From contig JAGCCO010000018.1 of assembly GCA_017651645.1 (NCBI GenBank), forward strand, positions 62,001 to 126,000: DNA of 64,000 nt, given 5' to 3'. Under the pieces are notes generated by a model. It was not told where the DNA came from, searched no databases, and was given only the letters and a program-made list of their open reading frames with translations. The stretch's first letter is position 1, and each line of letters begins with the position of its first letter. Shown here in pieces: positions 7,977 through 16,608 of this stretch. Source of the DNA: Bacteroidales bacterium. Lineage in GTDB: Bacteria; Bacteroidota; Bacteroidia; Bacteroidales; F082. Made by a program: the position numbers and the translations under genes.

Positions 7977-9211
7977 GACTGCCGCTGTTCATAGCAAATC
8001 GTTACCTGGTGGCCAAAAAGAGCCATAACCTCATTAATATCATCACATGGATTTCCATTTTGGGTATTAGCGTGGGCTCGTTTGCACTCATCGTGGTATT
8101 GTCGGCCTTCAACGGCTTGGAGAATGTGATTTCCTCAATGAACAATCGTCTCGCACCCGACCTGCAAATCGCTCCAATAAAAGGCAAGACCATTGATTTG
8201 ACGGCTTTTCCATTAGGCCAACTTAAAGCAATTCAAGGTGTTGATTATGTGATTCCTACCATTACCGAGGATGCTCTGTTTCGTGCCAACGACAAGCAAC
8301 ACATCGGTCAGGTAAAGGGTGTTGGACTGGAATACCAGAAGATTGACCGCTTGAATGAAATTGTTTTCGGAGGCGGTGATTTGGTGCTCTCCGATGAAGA
8401 CGAGCATGAGTTTGCAGTGCCTGGAGCAGGCGTGGCTTGGTATTTGGGCATCAATGCCTACAACCCTTACGCGATGGTGCGCATTTATGTGCCCAAACGC
8501 GGCAATGCGTCGCTGATGAGCCTTGAAAATAGTTTCAACTCCGATGTGCTGACTGTGCGTAGCGTGTTCTCCACCGAGCAGGAACAAGATGAGAAATTGG
8601 TGCTTGTGCCTTTTGAAATGCTGTCGGAGCTACTTGAATATGAAAACAAAGCAACCAATGTAGAGCTCTTTACCGCTCCAAATGCGGATATTAATAAGGT
8701 GAAAAAATCGGTCGCTTCCATCCTTGGTGCTGACTACACTGTGAAAAACCAACAGGAACAGCAGGAGACGCTATATAAAATCATGCGCTCCGAAAAATGG
8801 GCGGTTTATGTCATCCTTACCTTTATCTTGATTTTGGCTACCTTCAATGTGGTCGGCTCGCTTTCCATGCTGATGATTGACAAGCGCAAGGATACCGAAA
8901 TCCTGAAGTCCATGGGAGCTGACAACCGCTTGATTCAGAAGATTTTCATGAACGAAGGCCTTCTTATTTCAGTAGCAGGTGGCCTCATCGGATTGCTGTT
9001 GGGAATCATCTTGGTGCTATTACAGCAACAGTTCGGTTTCGTGAAATTCGGCACGGGCGGTAACTATGTCGTGGACGCCTATCCGGTGCTTTTGAAACTC
9101 AAGGATGTGTTGCTCATCTTCGCCACGATTCTGGTGGTGGGCTGCACTTCGGCTTTCCTCACCGTGCGCCATGCGATGCGCAAGGAAAGCGCCTCACTGA
9201 AAGCCAATTAA
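7973..9211 (+). CDS. LolC/LolE-type ABC transporter permease (FtsX superfamily)
   Basis: 412 residues. An N-terminal MRLPLFIANRYL and first membrane helix (about 25-48, IITWISILGISVGSFALIVVLSAFNGLE) are followed by a large periplasmic MacB-like domain (about 50-265). Three membrane helices follow (about 270-300, 325-350, 375-395). This topology is that of lipoprotein-releasing permeases, which with LolD pass lipoproteins to the periplasmic chaperone. No ATPase gene is adjacent, so the partner is elsewhere. The GTG start at 7973 overlaps the rbfA stop and was chosen because the family N-terminus begins immediately. Its stop TTAA is shared with the convergent rsmA gene. Confidence 0.85.
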   Translation: MRLPLFIANRYLVAKKSHNLINIITWISILGISVGSFALIVVLSAFNGLENVISSMNNRLAPDLQIAPIKGKTIDLTAFPLGQLKAIQGVDYVIPTITEDALFRANDKQHIGQVKGVGLEYQKIDRLNEIVFGGGDLVLSDEDEHEFAVPGAGVAWYLGINAYNPYAMVRIYVPKRGNASLMSLENSFNSDVLTVRSVFSTEQEQDEKLVLVPFEMLSELLEYENKATNVELFTAPNADINKVKKSVASILGADYTVKNQQEQQETLYKIMRSEKWAVYVILTFILILATFNVVGSLSMLMIDKRKDTEILKSMGADNRLIQKIFMNEGLLISVAGGLIGLLLGIILVLLQQQFGFVKFGTGGNYVVDAYPVLLKLKDVLLIFATILVVGCTSAFLTVRHAMRKESASLKAN

Positions 9212-9996
9212 TGGATTGGATTTCCCCCAATCAAATTCGTCAAATCAATAAACTCTTGCACCGACAGCTGCTCGGGGCGTTTGTCGAAGACCTCGTTTCC
9301 AATGATTTCGGGGCAAAGCATCGGGCGCAGCGAGTTGCGCATGGTCTTACGGCGTTGGTTGAAGGCTTGCTTGACGATGCTCACAAACAGCTTCTCATCG
9401 CAGCCCAAGTCGGTGACGGCATTGCGCCGCATCTTGATGACCGCTGACTTGACCTTGGGTGGCGGGTTGAAGACGTTTTCATGTACCGTGAAGAGATAGT
9501 CGATGTCATACCAAGCCTGCATTAATACGCTGAGGATGCCGTAGGTCTTGCTGCCTTCCTTGGCGGCCATGCGCTCGGCCATCTCTTTCTGTACCATGCC
9601 GACTACCTCCACGACTTGCTCTTTATACTTCAACACTTGGAAGAAAATCTGACTGCTGATGTTATAAGGGAAGTTGCCGATGATGGCCATGTTTTGATGC
9701 CCGAACTGCCTGAGGTCGGTGCGGAGGAAGTCGCCCTCAATGAGCCGCTCACCGAGCATGGGGAAATGTTTCTCCAAATAGGCGATAGACTCCTTGTCGA
9801 TTTCGATGACGTGGAACTTTTCGATGACGTTTTGCACCAAATATTGGGTCAAAACGCCCGTGCCGGCACCCACCTCAATAACGCTCTCCACATCGGGCGA
9901 CAATTGCTCCACGATGCGTTGGGCGATATTCTGGTCGGTCAGGAAATGCTGGCCTAAACTCTTTTTTGGTTTTACTTCGTTGTACATGTTTTTCAT
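9208..9996 (-). CDS. rsmA: 16S rRNA (adenine1518/1519-N6)-dimethyltransferase
   Basis: 262 residues (KsgA). It dimethylates two adenines in the 3' hairpin of 16S rRNA. Visible: KPKKSLGQHFLTDQNIA, the SAM motif VIEVGAGTGVLTQYL, and catalytic motif GNFPYNISSQIFF near residue 118. The C-terminal helical domain includes QAFNQRRKTMRNSL. The start could be the ATG at 9996 or the one three codons inside. The gene begins only a few bases from a long inverted repeat (10002-10087), which may fold in its leader. Its stop shares a TTAA with the convergent permease gene. Confidence 0.95.
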   Translation of the reverse strand: MKNMYNEVKPKKSLGQHFLTDQNIAQRIVEQLSPDVESVIEVGAGTGVLTQYLVQNVIEKFHVIEIDKESIAYLEKHFPMLGERLIEGDFLRTDLRQFGHQNMAIIGNFPYNISSQIFFQVLKYKEQVVEVVGMVQKEMAERMAAKEGSKTYGILSVLMQAWYDIDYLFTVHENVFNPPPKVKSAVIKMRRNAVTDLGCDEKLFVSIVKQAFNQRRKTMRNSLRPMLCPEIIGNEVFDKRPEQLSVQEFIDLTNLIGGNPIH

Positions 9997-10001
9997 CTAT
10001 T

Positions 10002-10087
10002 TTGGCTGTTAGCTTTTAGCTGTTAGCCATTAGCAGCATCAACGTTGCTAATGGCTAACAGCTAATGGCTAAAAGCTCAACAGCCAA
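10002..10087. repeat. Long imperfect inverted repeat of tandem TTAGC words
   Basis: The left arm starts TTGGCTGTTAGCTTTTAGC and the right arm ends with its near-complement. Both arms are made of repeated TTAGC/GCTAA words, with a short loop around 10036-10045. It separates the TPR gene stop from the rsmA start. Confidence 0.85.
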
Positions 10088-10111
10088 TACTCCTAACTAT
10101 TCACTCCTCAC

Positions 10112-11959
10112 TCACAACTTCCTGTAGTTTTTCTTCGCCTGCGCAGTATAAATACTCGTCGGGTATTCGTCAATCAGTTTCTCGTAATGCTGTTTGGCCA
10201 ATTCCTTGACCTTCAATTCGTTTTGCTCTATCAACGCGGCATGCATCAAGGCGGCGTCAGCCATATAGCTGTCGGGGTATTGCTCCACAATCTGCAAAAA
10301 CAGTTGCTCTGCAGCCTCATATTCTTGTCGTTTCTCTGTAATCTCGCCTTTGCGGAACAACGCATGGGGTTTGCTGATTTCGTTACCTGTGGCGATGATG
10401 TCATCAAGCAGCACGATAGCCTCGTCTTCTCGCTGTTGATAAATCCTATAGTCAGCGCGTGCCAAGCGATTGAGTTCCACGCCTGTAGTATCCACTTCAA
10501 GGTTGTCCTTGATGACTAATGAGAGTGTCATGGCATCGTTGGCGATGAGTTTCGAAGTGGCGGCTTTCAGCACCTTTAGCTGGCTCTCAGCCCACTCGTA
10601 TTCGCCGATGAAATAACGGAGTTGTGCGTTCTTGAAACGGGCTTCGTGTCCCAGGGGCTCTTCTTTCAGGCTTTTGTCGACTTGACTGTAGAGTAGGGTA
10701 GCTTCCCAGACTTCATCTTCGTGTAGATAGATGTCAGCCAGCTTCAGTTTCAGCTCACCTTTGTCTTGTTTGCCACCGACGGTTTCTATGGTTCTCGTGA
10801 GCAAGGCAACAGCCTCGGCTGATTGATCAAGCTGATAGGACAAGATATCGGCCTGAATCAAGGTTAGTTTGGTCAAGTCGTTGGAATTGATGTCGTTATA
10901 TGCTTCGTCTATGCGTTTGGAGAGCTTTTCGAAGGCTTTCGTGTCTTGACTGTTAGCGGCTTTCAGCTTCTGATAGTCGGTCTTGATCATCCCTGTGAGC
11001 GCTTGACCGTAGTAAGGACCGCTTTTTCCTTTATTCACGATATAGGAATAACCCTCACGGGCAACATCAAATTGCTTGTTGTTCAGACAGATACCTGACA
11101 GGTTATTGATTTGTGCGTCTTGGTCGTGGGTACGTCGGTCAATGCTTTGGCTTTGGGCGAGGGCAATGTCGTAGTCTTCTTGCTGAAGGGCAAACCATAC
11201 CAGGAGTTGGGCGAATTCAAGGTTGTCGGGTTTTGCTTGGGTCTGCTGCAAGAGGGCAATGCGCAACTCATCAGCGATGCTGTTGTTCACGTCGTAGAAT
11301 AAAAGTGTCTGCAAGCGGTTTCGGATGTTGTTGTATTGTCCTGGATGGGTTTCCAACTCAAGGAAATAGTAGCGGAAAGCCTCCTGATAGTTGACCATCG
11401 ACTGGTTAAGATAAGCCAAATCCAAGTAGAAGTTCTCTTCGCCATTAAGTAGCTTGTTGCCTTTGTCCAGAATGGTGGCGGCCATGCTGTAGAGGCCTCT
11501 CGCTTGGAAGGCATTGCTGAGCCCCCTGATGGCGGAAGTGTTGGCTGGAAGTTCTTTCAAAGCCTCATTCAAACGCTTCTCAGCCTTGTCGTTTCGTCCT
11601 TGAAGGGTGTAGACGTACACAAGGTCGGCGATGCTTTTGGAATGGCTTGGGTTTTTCTTTGAGAAAGCCTTGAGTTCCTTTTCCGCTTGGTCGAAGTCTT
11701 TCAGTTGGATGAGGCATTCTGTATACTGTTGGAAATGATAGATTTGGCCGTTTTTCTTGTATAGGTTCGCATAGAGGTCTCGTGCTTTTTCGTATTCATG
11801 TTCACGGAAAAACTGACCTGCCAGCTGGTCGTCGATTTGGTTCTGATCCTTCTGTTGCGCGTCGACCTTTTTTCCTTTTGGTGGTGTAGAGATCTGTGCG
11901 TTCACTTGAAGGATGAATGCAAACGAGAGAAGGAATATGAGGAACCAATGTTGTCGCAT
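10112..11959 (-). CDS. Exported TPR-repeat protein
   Basis: 615 residues with a cleavable signal peptide (about 1-21, ending VNAQ) and no lipobox. Most of the chain is tetratricopeptide-like helical pairs: REHEYEKARDLYANLYKK near 50, LKDFDQAEKELKAFSKK near 85, LQGRNDKAEKRLNEALKEL near 118. More follow to the end, where EAAEQLFLQIVEQYPDSYMADAALMHAALIE resembles the TPR of YbgF/BamD-like proteins. It probably works as a periplasmic scaffold. It is transcribed with the upstream lipoprotein gene (9-bp gap). No enzymatic motif is seen. Its stop codon is followed by GTGAGGA-like 7-bp words. Confidence 0.85.
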   Translation of the reverse strand: MRQHWFLIFLLSFAFILQVNAQISTPPKGKKVDAQQKDQNQIDDQLAGQFFREHEYEKARDLYANLYKKNGQIYHFQQYTECLIQLKDFDQAEKELKAFSKKNPSHSKSIADLVYVYTLQGRNDKAEKRLNEALKELPANTSAIRGLSNAFQARGLYSMAATILDKGNKLLNGEENFYLDLAYLNQSMVNYQEAFRYYFLELETHPGQYNNIRNRLQTLLFYDVNNSIADELRIALLQQTQAKPDNLEFAQLLVWFALQQEDYDIALAQSQSIDRRTHDQDAQINNLSGICLNNKQFDVAREGYSYIVNKGKSGPYYGQALTGMIKTDYQKLKAANSQDTKAFEKLSKRIDEAYNDINSNDLTKLTLIQADILSYQLDQSAEAVALLTRTIETVGGKQDKGELKLKLADIYLHEDEVWEATLLYSQVDKSLKEEPLGHEARFKNAQLRYFIGEYEWAESQLKVLKAATSKLIANDAMTLSLVIKDNLEVDTTGVELNRLARADYRIYQQREDEAIVLLDDIIATGNEISKPHALFRKGEITEKRQEYEAAEQLFLQIVEQYPDSYMADAALMHAALIEQNELKVKELAKQHYEKLIDEYPTSIYTAQAKKNYRKL

Positions 11960-11968
11960 GGATTGAAA

Positions 11969-12472
11969 TCACTTCTTTTTCTTGAAGTCTTTCATGGTTT
12001 TATTACAACTGCCGAGACGGTCTTTAAAGTATTCGACTTGGTTGTTGAGCAGGGTGACGTGTTGTGTCTCCATGTCGAGATAGACAGTGGCTAAAGAGTC
12101 GCTGAGATAATGGGTCTCGATATCCGACTTGAGGTTGTCGAGTTGGATCAGCGTGGAGTCCATGTCGGCCCGCATCACCGGGCAGGTCTCCTTGAACTGT
12201 TTGATGTAGGCATCCACCAAAAGGAGCTGCTGGAAGGTCTCGTCGACTTTCTCGGAAGGCATGAATTGCAGTATCGAGTCGCAGACCATGAAATCCTTTT
12301 GGAGATGCACAAGGTCTTTGGTCTCAAGTGTTTCTAGTGTTTGAACGTTTGTCTTCACCTGTTTCTTAAGGGCGTCGACACGTTCAAGGTTGGTCTTGGG
12401 TGCCGACTGGCAGGCTGCAAGGGCTATCGCGGTGACGAGAATCACCTTGGCTATAATGGTTCTGAAATTCAT
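11969..12472 (-). CDS. Small coiled-coil lipoprotein
   Basis: 167 residues. The lipoprotein signal ends in the lipobox ALAAC (Cys about 21). The mature chain is almost all helix with heptad-like spacing (VDALKKQVKTNVQTLETLETKD, and later TVYLDMETQHVTLLNNQVEYFKDRL) and a lysine-rich end. It resembles many uncharacterised Bacteroidetes periplasmic lipoproteins. It precedes the TPR gene by 9 bp and probably anchors or assists that protein, an inference from operon structure only. Confidence 0.82.
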   Translation of the reverse strand: MNFRTIIAKVILVTAIALAACQSAPKTNLERVDALKKQVKTNVQTLETLETKDLVHLQKDFMVCDSILQFMPSEKVDETFQQLLLVDAYIKQFKETCPVMRADMDSTLIQLDNLKSDIETHYLSDSLATVYLDMETQHVTLLNNQVEYFKDRLGSCNKTMKDFKKKK

Positions 12473-12494
12473 TTTTCAAGTCTTGTTACGACGG

Positions 12495-12502
12495 CAAAGA
12501 TA
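12495..12502 (-). promoter_or_regulatory. -7 box for the lipoprotein-TPR operon
   Basis: Minus-strand TATCTTTG, 23 bp before the start codon. Confidence 0.6.
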
Positions 12503-12524
12503 CGCATTTTGGCGCAAAGTGGCA

Positions 12525-12559
12525 TAAAAAATCCCGACTATCGCAAAGATAATCGGGAT
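12525..12559 (-). terminator. Intrinsic terminator of rplU-rpmA
   Basis: On the minus strand, ATCCCGATTATC pairs with GATAGTCGGGAT and runs into a T tract. It lies 24 bp after the rpmA stop. Confidence 0.85.
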
Positions 12560-12582
12560 AAAACGGTATGCTATGAATACGA

Positions 12583-12855
12583 TTATTCAGTGACTTGTCC
12601 TTCGACAGGGAGAATGGAGACAAAAGATTTGCCTTCCTTCTTCTTCTGGAAGTCGACAATGCCGTCACACAATGCATACAGCGTGTGATCCTTGCCCATG
12701 CCGACGTTCTTGCCAGGATAGTGCTTCGTGCCGCGCTGACGAACGATGATGTTGCCAGCAATGGCAGCCTGTCCACCGAAAAGTTTCACTCCGAGTCGCT
12801 TACTAGCGGACTCACGACCGTTCTCGGAACTACCAACACCTTTTTTGTGTGCCAT
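12583..12855 (-). CDS. rpmA: 50S ribosomal protein L27
   Basis: 90 residues, full length. The N-terminal [16 protein letters not shown] lacks the cleavable extension seen in Firmicutes. The core [20 protein letters not shown], HPGxN-like [17 protein letters not shown] and VDFQ confirm L27, which sits at the peptidyl transferase centre. Second gene of the rplU-rpmA operon, 23 bp after rplU. Confidence 0.98.
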   Translation of the reverse strand: MAHKKGVGSSENGRESASKRLGVKLFGGQAAIAGNIIVRQRGTKHYPGKNVGMGKDHTLYALCDGIVDFQKKKEGKSFVSILPVEGQVTE

Positions 12856-12878
12856 ATCTCTTTAGTTTTTTCGGGTTT

Positions 12879-13190
12879 TTACTCAGTGATGCTTTCAATC
12901 TGGATCTTGCTCAGATACTGACGGTGACCGTTAGAAGTCTGATATCCTTTTCTTCTCTTCTTCTTGAAAACGATAATCTTGTTGCCTTTGAGGTGTTCCA
13001 ACACCGTGGCTTCGACATTGGCGCCGGCTACCGTCGGGGCTCCCACTTTCGTCGAACCGTCGTTTCCAATCAATAATACTCTGTCGAAAGAAACCTTGCT
13101 TCCTTCTTCTTCATGCAGTCTGTTGACGAAGATCTGTTGACCCTTCTCAACTTTGAACTGTTGTCCTGCGATTTCTACTATTGCGTACAT
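12879..13190 (-). CDS. rplU: 50S ribosomal protein L21
   Basis: 103 residues, full length. MYAIVEIAGQQFKVEKGQ, the middle VLLIGNDGSTKVGAP, and the C-terminal KKRRKGYQTSNGHRQYLSKI are diagnostic of L21, which binds 23S rRNA. First gene of the rplU-rpmA operon. Confidence 0.98.
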   Translation of the reverse strand: MYAIVEIAGQQFKVEKGQQIFVNRLHEEEGSKVSFDRVLLIGNDGSTKVGAPTVAGANVEATVLEHLKGNKIIVFKKKRRKGYQTSNGHRQYLSKIQIESITE

Positions 13191-13237
13191 TTCTCGATAT
13201 CTTTTAATTAGATACTGACTCTCATTTTTTCGGACTG

Positions 13238-13266
13238 CAAAAATACAACTTTTTTCAATCGGTCAA
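13238..13266 (-). promoter_or_regulatory. rplU-rpmA promoter
   Basis: Minus-strand TATTTTTG at 13238-13245 and TTG at 13264-13266, 18 bp apart, a good Bacteroidetes -7/-33 pair. Confidence 0.7.
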
Positions 13267-13491
13267 GGTTTTCTTTTCGTTTTTCTCAATAATTTTCTTG
13301 AAAAAGTCTTGAGTTTAAATTTAATCTATTGATAAACAAATACATGAGAAGATGCATTAATTCAATTAAGTCATCATATTCTCTTATTTTTATGCATAAA
13401 AACAGGGTGAGGAGGCCACTTTGAGGGCGCCTTTTGTCGGCCAAAAAAGCCCGACTTTCACTTCAAATGCGCATCGTGTCGCAAAAATTTG

Positions 13492-13499
13492 TACTTTTG
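13492..13499 (+). promoter_or_regulatory. -7 box for the ECF sigma operon
   Basis: TACTTTTG, 36 bp before the ATG at 13536. It lies downstream of the earlier in-frame start at 13434, which argues against that start. Confidence 0.6.
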
Positions 13500-13535
13500 C
13501 CCTCAATTTTGACCTCGGCATTAATAGCATTAATA

Positions 13536-14078
13536 ATGAACGAAGACGAACTCAAAGTTCAGGTTGAGAAGATGAAGGCCGGCGACAGGGAAGCGTTCAA
13601 CAAGCTTTTCCGTCGCTATTATACACCCTTGGTGCGTTTTGGCGTTCGTTTTGTTGCCGATGCCGACCAGTCTGCCGAGATTGTACAAGACCTGTTCGTG
13701 AAACTCTGGACGGGTCGCGAAAAGTTGACCGTCAATTCCTCTTTTGAGTCCTATATGTTGCGTTCGGTACGCAACGCCGCTATTACCTATATTAATAAGG
13801 AGCGTGTCCACGCCGAGGTCAATGAGCGGATTTTCACCGATGATTCTGATGCCAACGACCCATCGGAGACTTTGCAATCCAATAATCTGGAGTCTTCGTA
13901 TCGTGCCATTTTGGCTAATATGCCCGAAAAGCGTCGCGAAGTGTTTCTGGCAAGCCGTTACGATGGGCTGAAATATGCCGAAATCGCCAATAAAATGGGG
14001 CTTTCGCAAAAAACCGTCGAAGCCCACATGAGCGCCGCCATCAAGCAACTAAAAGAAGGACTGAAAGCCTATCTTTGA
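13536..14078 (+). CDS. ECF-type RNA polymerase sigma-70 factor
   Basis: 180 residues. Region 2 (GDREAFNKLFRRYYTPLVRFGVRF, then EIVQDLFVKLWTGRE) and region 4 (MPEKRREVFLASRYDGLKYAEIANKMGLSQKTVEAHMSAAIK) are complete, as in Bacteroidetes RpoE/ECF10-like factors. The frame opens at 13434, but the promoter box lies between, so the ATG at 13536 (MNEDELK) is preferred. The downstream FecR gene is its expected membrane anti-sigma factor. Targets probably include its own operon. Confidence 0.93.
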   Translation: MNEDELKVQVEKMKAGDREAFNKLFRRYYTPLVRFGVRFVADADQSAEIVQDLFVKLWTGREKLTVNSSFESYMLRSVRNAAITYINKERVHAEVNERIFTDDSDANDPSETLQSNNLESSYRAILANMPEKRREVFLASRYDGLKYAEIANKMGLSQKTVEAHMSAAIKQLKEGLKAYL

Positions 14079-14164
14079 AAATAAACTTTTTTTTCATTTT
14101 TGACTAAGGGTAAACCCCAAGTTGTTAGTCATATAGGTGAATCGATGAGATAAAAACGATTGAA

Positions 14165-15187
14165 ATGAACTTGGTAAACGATAAATATGAAGCTTTGATC
14201 ATGAGCTACTTAGACGGGCACTGCACGTCGGAGGAAGCTCTTGAACTGCTTTCATGGGTGACCGAGTCAGAAGAGAATCGTCTTTATTTCAAGGCGCTCA
14301 AGGATCAGAGCGAAGTGTGGAATCTCACTGATTTCGCCATGCCTGAGCTTGACGAGGTTGATGTGGAGGCCGCGCTTGACGCTGTCAATGCCAAGATTGA
14401 CGCTATTGAAAAGACCGAGACCAAGGTTGTGCAGATGCCTTGGCTTCGTAGAAACTATAGATATGTTTCAGGTGTGGCTGCTGCTTTCCTCATCGCCCTG
14501 TTCATCGGCTTCCTGGTGCGCAATCCTTTCAATTCAACTGTGACCTACGCCTACAACGGACAAAACGAGTCGTCATACGTCCTGCCTGATGGCACTTCGG
14601 TCAACTTTGATGGCGAGAGTACCATTAGCTATCCCGAGAATTTTGACAAGGCGAATCGTTCCGTCGACTTCGAAGGCATCGCCTATTTCGATGTGGCCAA
14701 GGACGAGGCTAAGCCTTTCGTCATCCATTGCGATAATATGGATGTGGAAGTGTTGGGTACCACCTTCCTGCTCAATGCCGACAAAGAGGCTGAACGTTAC
14801 ACCGTTGACCTTTACACGGGCAAGGTAAAGATGACTGCCTTCGATGCAAAAGGGCATGAAATGTCGCAGATTGAAGTCAATCCTGGCGAACGTGGTGTGT
14901 GGAACGCTGCCGAGGGCGAGCTGAAGACCATGAGCTATCCTGAGGTGAAAGAGGAAGAGTTGGTCAACAACCATGTGCTGGTGTTCGACAACGAGTCGCT
15001 TTCCAAGATTGTGGAGGCTTTGGAGTACCTGTACAAGGTTGAGATTGAGCTTGACGAGACCTGTGCTGCCAAGAAACTCACCGCCCGCTTCTCCGATGAG
15101 GAATCCATCGATGAGGTGCTCGAAACCATCGCGATAGTCTCAGAGGTCACCGTGACCAAGACGGACGACGTCTACAGAATCCGTTAA
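14165..15187 (+). CDS. FecR-family anti-sigma factor
   Basis: 340 residues. The cytoplasmic N-terminal part (about 1-95) should bind the sigma factor. One membrane helix lies near 97-118 (VSGVAAAFLIALFIGFLV). A periplasmic FecR domain follows: YVLPDGTSVNFDGEST near 138, GIAYFDVAKDEAKPFVIH near 172, and VEVLGTTFLL near 195. The C-terminal DUF4974-like domain (about 265-340, VFDNESLSKIVEALEYLYKVEIELD) is the STN-like fold common in this family. It carries the surface signal to the ECF factor upstream, 86 bp away on the same strand. Confidence 0.93.
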   Translation: MNLVNDKYEALIMSYLDGHCTSEEALELLSWVTESEENRLYFKALKDQSEVWNLTDFAMPELDEVDVEAALDAVNAKIDAIEKTETKVVQMPWLRRNYRYVSGVAAAFLIALFIGFLVRNPFNSTVTYAYNGQNESSYVLPDGTSVNFDGESTISYPENFDKANRSVDFEGIAYFDVAKDEAKPFVIHCDNMDVEVLGTTFLLNADKEAERYTVDLYTGKVKMTAFDAKGHEMSQIEVNPGERGVWNAAEGELKTMSYPEVKEEELVNNHVLVFDNESLSKIVEALEYLYKVEIELDETCAAKKLTARFSDEESIDEVLETIAIVSEVTVTKTDDVYRIR

Positions 15188-15221
15188 TCGGATTTGTTTC
15201 CCCAATGTCATTTTTTTGCTT

Positions 15222-15246
15222 AAATGAGAGTCTTCTCATTTTTTTG
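15222..15246 (+). terminator. Hairpin with T tract after the FecR gene
   Basis: AAATGAGA-gtct-TCTCATTT followed by TTTTG. It may reduce read-through into the STN-barrel gene, so that gene may also have its own promoter. Confidence 0.65.
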
Positions 15247-15282
15247 TCGTATCTTAGCGGCCTATTTTGAATTGTTTTGGAG

Positions 15283-16605
15283 ATGAGTTTTTCCCTACAG
15301 AATATAACCGCTGATACACAAAAAGATAGAAAGCATTTCGCGCGCTTCTTGCCGCTGTTGCTCTTGTTTCTACTAGCAGTCGTACTGCCCAAAGAGGCTA
15401 AGTCGCAGACATTCAATCCTTTGATTTCGTTTTCGGTAGAGTCGTGTACCTTGGACAAAGCCTTGGAAAAACTGTTTGACGAATATGAGCTGAATGTGGC
15501 CTTCAGCAAGGCGGAGATGAGCAAAATCCGTATCGAAAGCTATTCCTGCTCTTACAAATCGGTGGAAGAAGTGCTGACCGACTTGCTGAAAGGTACAGGC
15601 TACGGCTTCAAGAAAATCGGCAAACAATATGTCATCCGAAAGAACCAACTGCTTGTGAATGAGCCTGAAGCCACGGTGACCCCGCCCGCCGAACCAACTG
15701 TGGAAGTTATCAAACCCAAATCCGATACCATTGTCAGTAAAACGAGTGAGGTCATTCGTATCATCGACACGGTGCAAGTCATTAAGACAGTGATGCGTTA
15801 CGATACGGTCGTCAAACTGAAGCATGAGGTGAGAACCGACACGATTATTGAGGTGAGATACCAAGGCTGGCAGATTCCATGGCCCACATTCCGCGATAAT
15901 GGATGGTTTGTCACCCCTTATGTGGCGATGGGTTCCGCAAGTTTCAAACATCCCGAGGGCTTGCCGCAGCCCGAAAACGGATTGTTGGATATTACGCCGA
16001 GTTCGGCATACAGTCTGGGCCTTGACGGTGGGTACAAGCGCAACCGTCTGAGCGTGGGCGTGAATTTGGTTTATCGCTCGGTGCGCTACCGTTTCCTGCT
16101 TGAGAAGACCGAGTTCTTTGGCGATTATTATGTGCCCGACACTTTGGATACCTATTATGTGGTGCATGAGAATGATACGGCCTATCATTATATCATGGAT
16201 TCCACTTATGTTCCGTTGACCACTACGAATTTCGCCTACCGCGATGTCAATCGGTTGGATTATCTGAATCTGGGCGTTTTCGCTACGTTCGATTTCGTCA
16301 GGTTGGAACATTTCAGGGCTTTTGCTAAAGCGGGTGTCTCGGCTGATTTTTTGGTTGGTTTTGGCGGTTCGCTCTATGCGGATGAATCGCCGTACCATGC
16401 GCCCATTGCAAAAGAACAAGTAGAGCCGCTCAAACTTTCCTGGTATGGGGGTTTAGGTGTGGCGTTGAAGGTGGTGAATCGCATGGAACTTGTCCCGGAA
16501 ATACACTATCGTGTGACTAACGGTACCTTATATCGTGCAGATTTCCCGTTTGATATGCGCATGCGGATGTGGGACTTTCGTTTGGGTCTGACCTATTACT
16601 TCTAA
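15283..16605 (+). CDS. STN-domain outer-membrane barrel protein
   Basis: 440 residues from the ATG at 15283; a TTG two codons earlier is possible. Signal/TM region about 20-45. An STN (secretin/TonB N-terminal) domain spans about 48-115 (FSVESCTLDKALEKLFDEYELNVAFSKAE, then YKSVEEVLTDLLKGTGYGFKKIGKQYVI). A proline/threonine/DT-rich linker follows (about 120-200). The last 240 residues are amphipathic beta strands ending in a C-terminal Phe (WDFRLGLTYYF), consistent with an 8-10-stranded barrel. There is no plug and no TonB-dependent barrel. In FecR systems the STN domain is normally part of a TonB receptor; here it is joined to a small barrel, which is unusual. It sits 3 bp before a large T9SS cargo gene. 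Confidence 0.8.
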   Translation: MSFSLQNITADTQKDRKHFARFLPLLLLFLLAVVLPKEAKSQTFNPLISFSVESCTLDKALEKLFDEYELNVAFSKAEMSKIRIESYSCSYKSVEEVLTDLLKGTGYGFKKIGKQYVIRKNQLLVNEPEATVTPPAEPTVEVIKPKSDTIVSKTSEVIRIIDTVQVIKTVMRYDTVVKLKHEVRTDTIIEVRYQGWQIPWPTFRDNGWFVTPYVAMGSASFKHPEGLPQPENGLLDITPSSAYSLGLDGGYKRNRLSVGVNLVYRSVRYRFLLEKTEFFGDYYVPDTLDTYYVVHENDTAYHYIMDSTYVPLTTTNFAYRDVNRLDYLNLGVFATFDFVRLEHFRAFAKAGVSADFLVGFGGSLYADESPYHAPIAKEQVEPLKLSWYGGLGVALKVVNRMELVPEIHYRVTNGTLYRADFPFDMRMRMWDFRLGLTYYF

Positions 16606-16608
16606 ACC

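Larger units (their letters stand above)
13191..13535. other. 345-bp intergenic region between rplU and the ECF sigma gene
   Basis: AT-rich in the middle. It holds the divergent promoters for rplU (minus, 13238-13266) and the sigma factor (plus, 13492-13499). A perfect 16-bp palindrome (TTTTTATGCATAAAAA) lies at 13387-13402. No ORF or RNA gene was recognised. Confidence 0.7.

Noticed and set aside
15373..16419. 348-residue minus-strand ORF opposite the STN-barrel gene
   Set aside because: Shadow of a gene with a clear STN domain and operon context.
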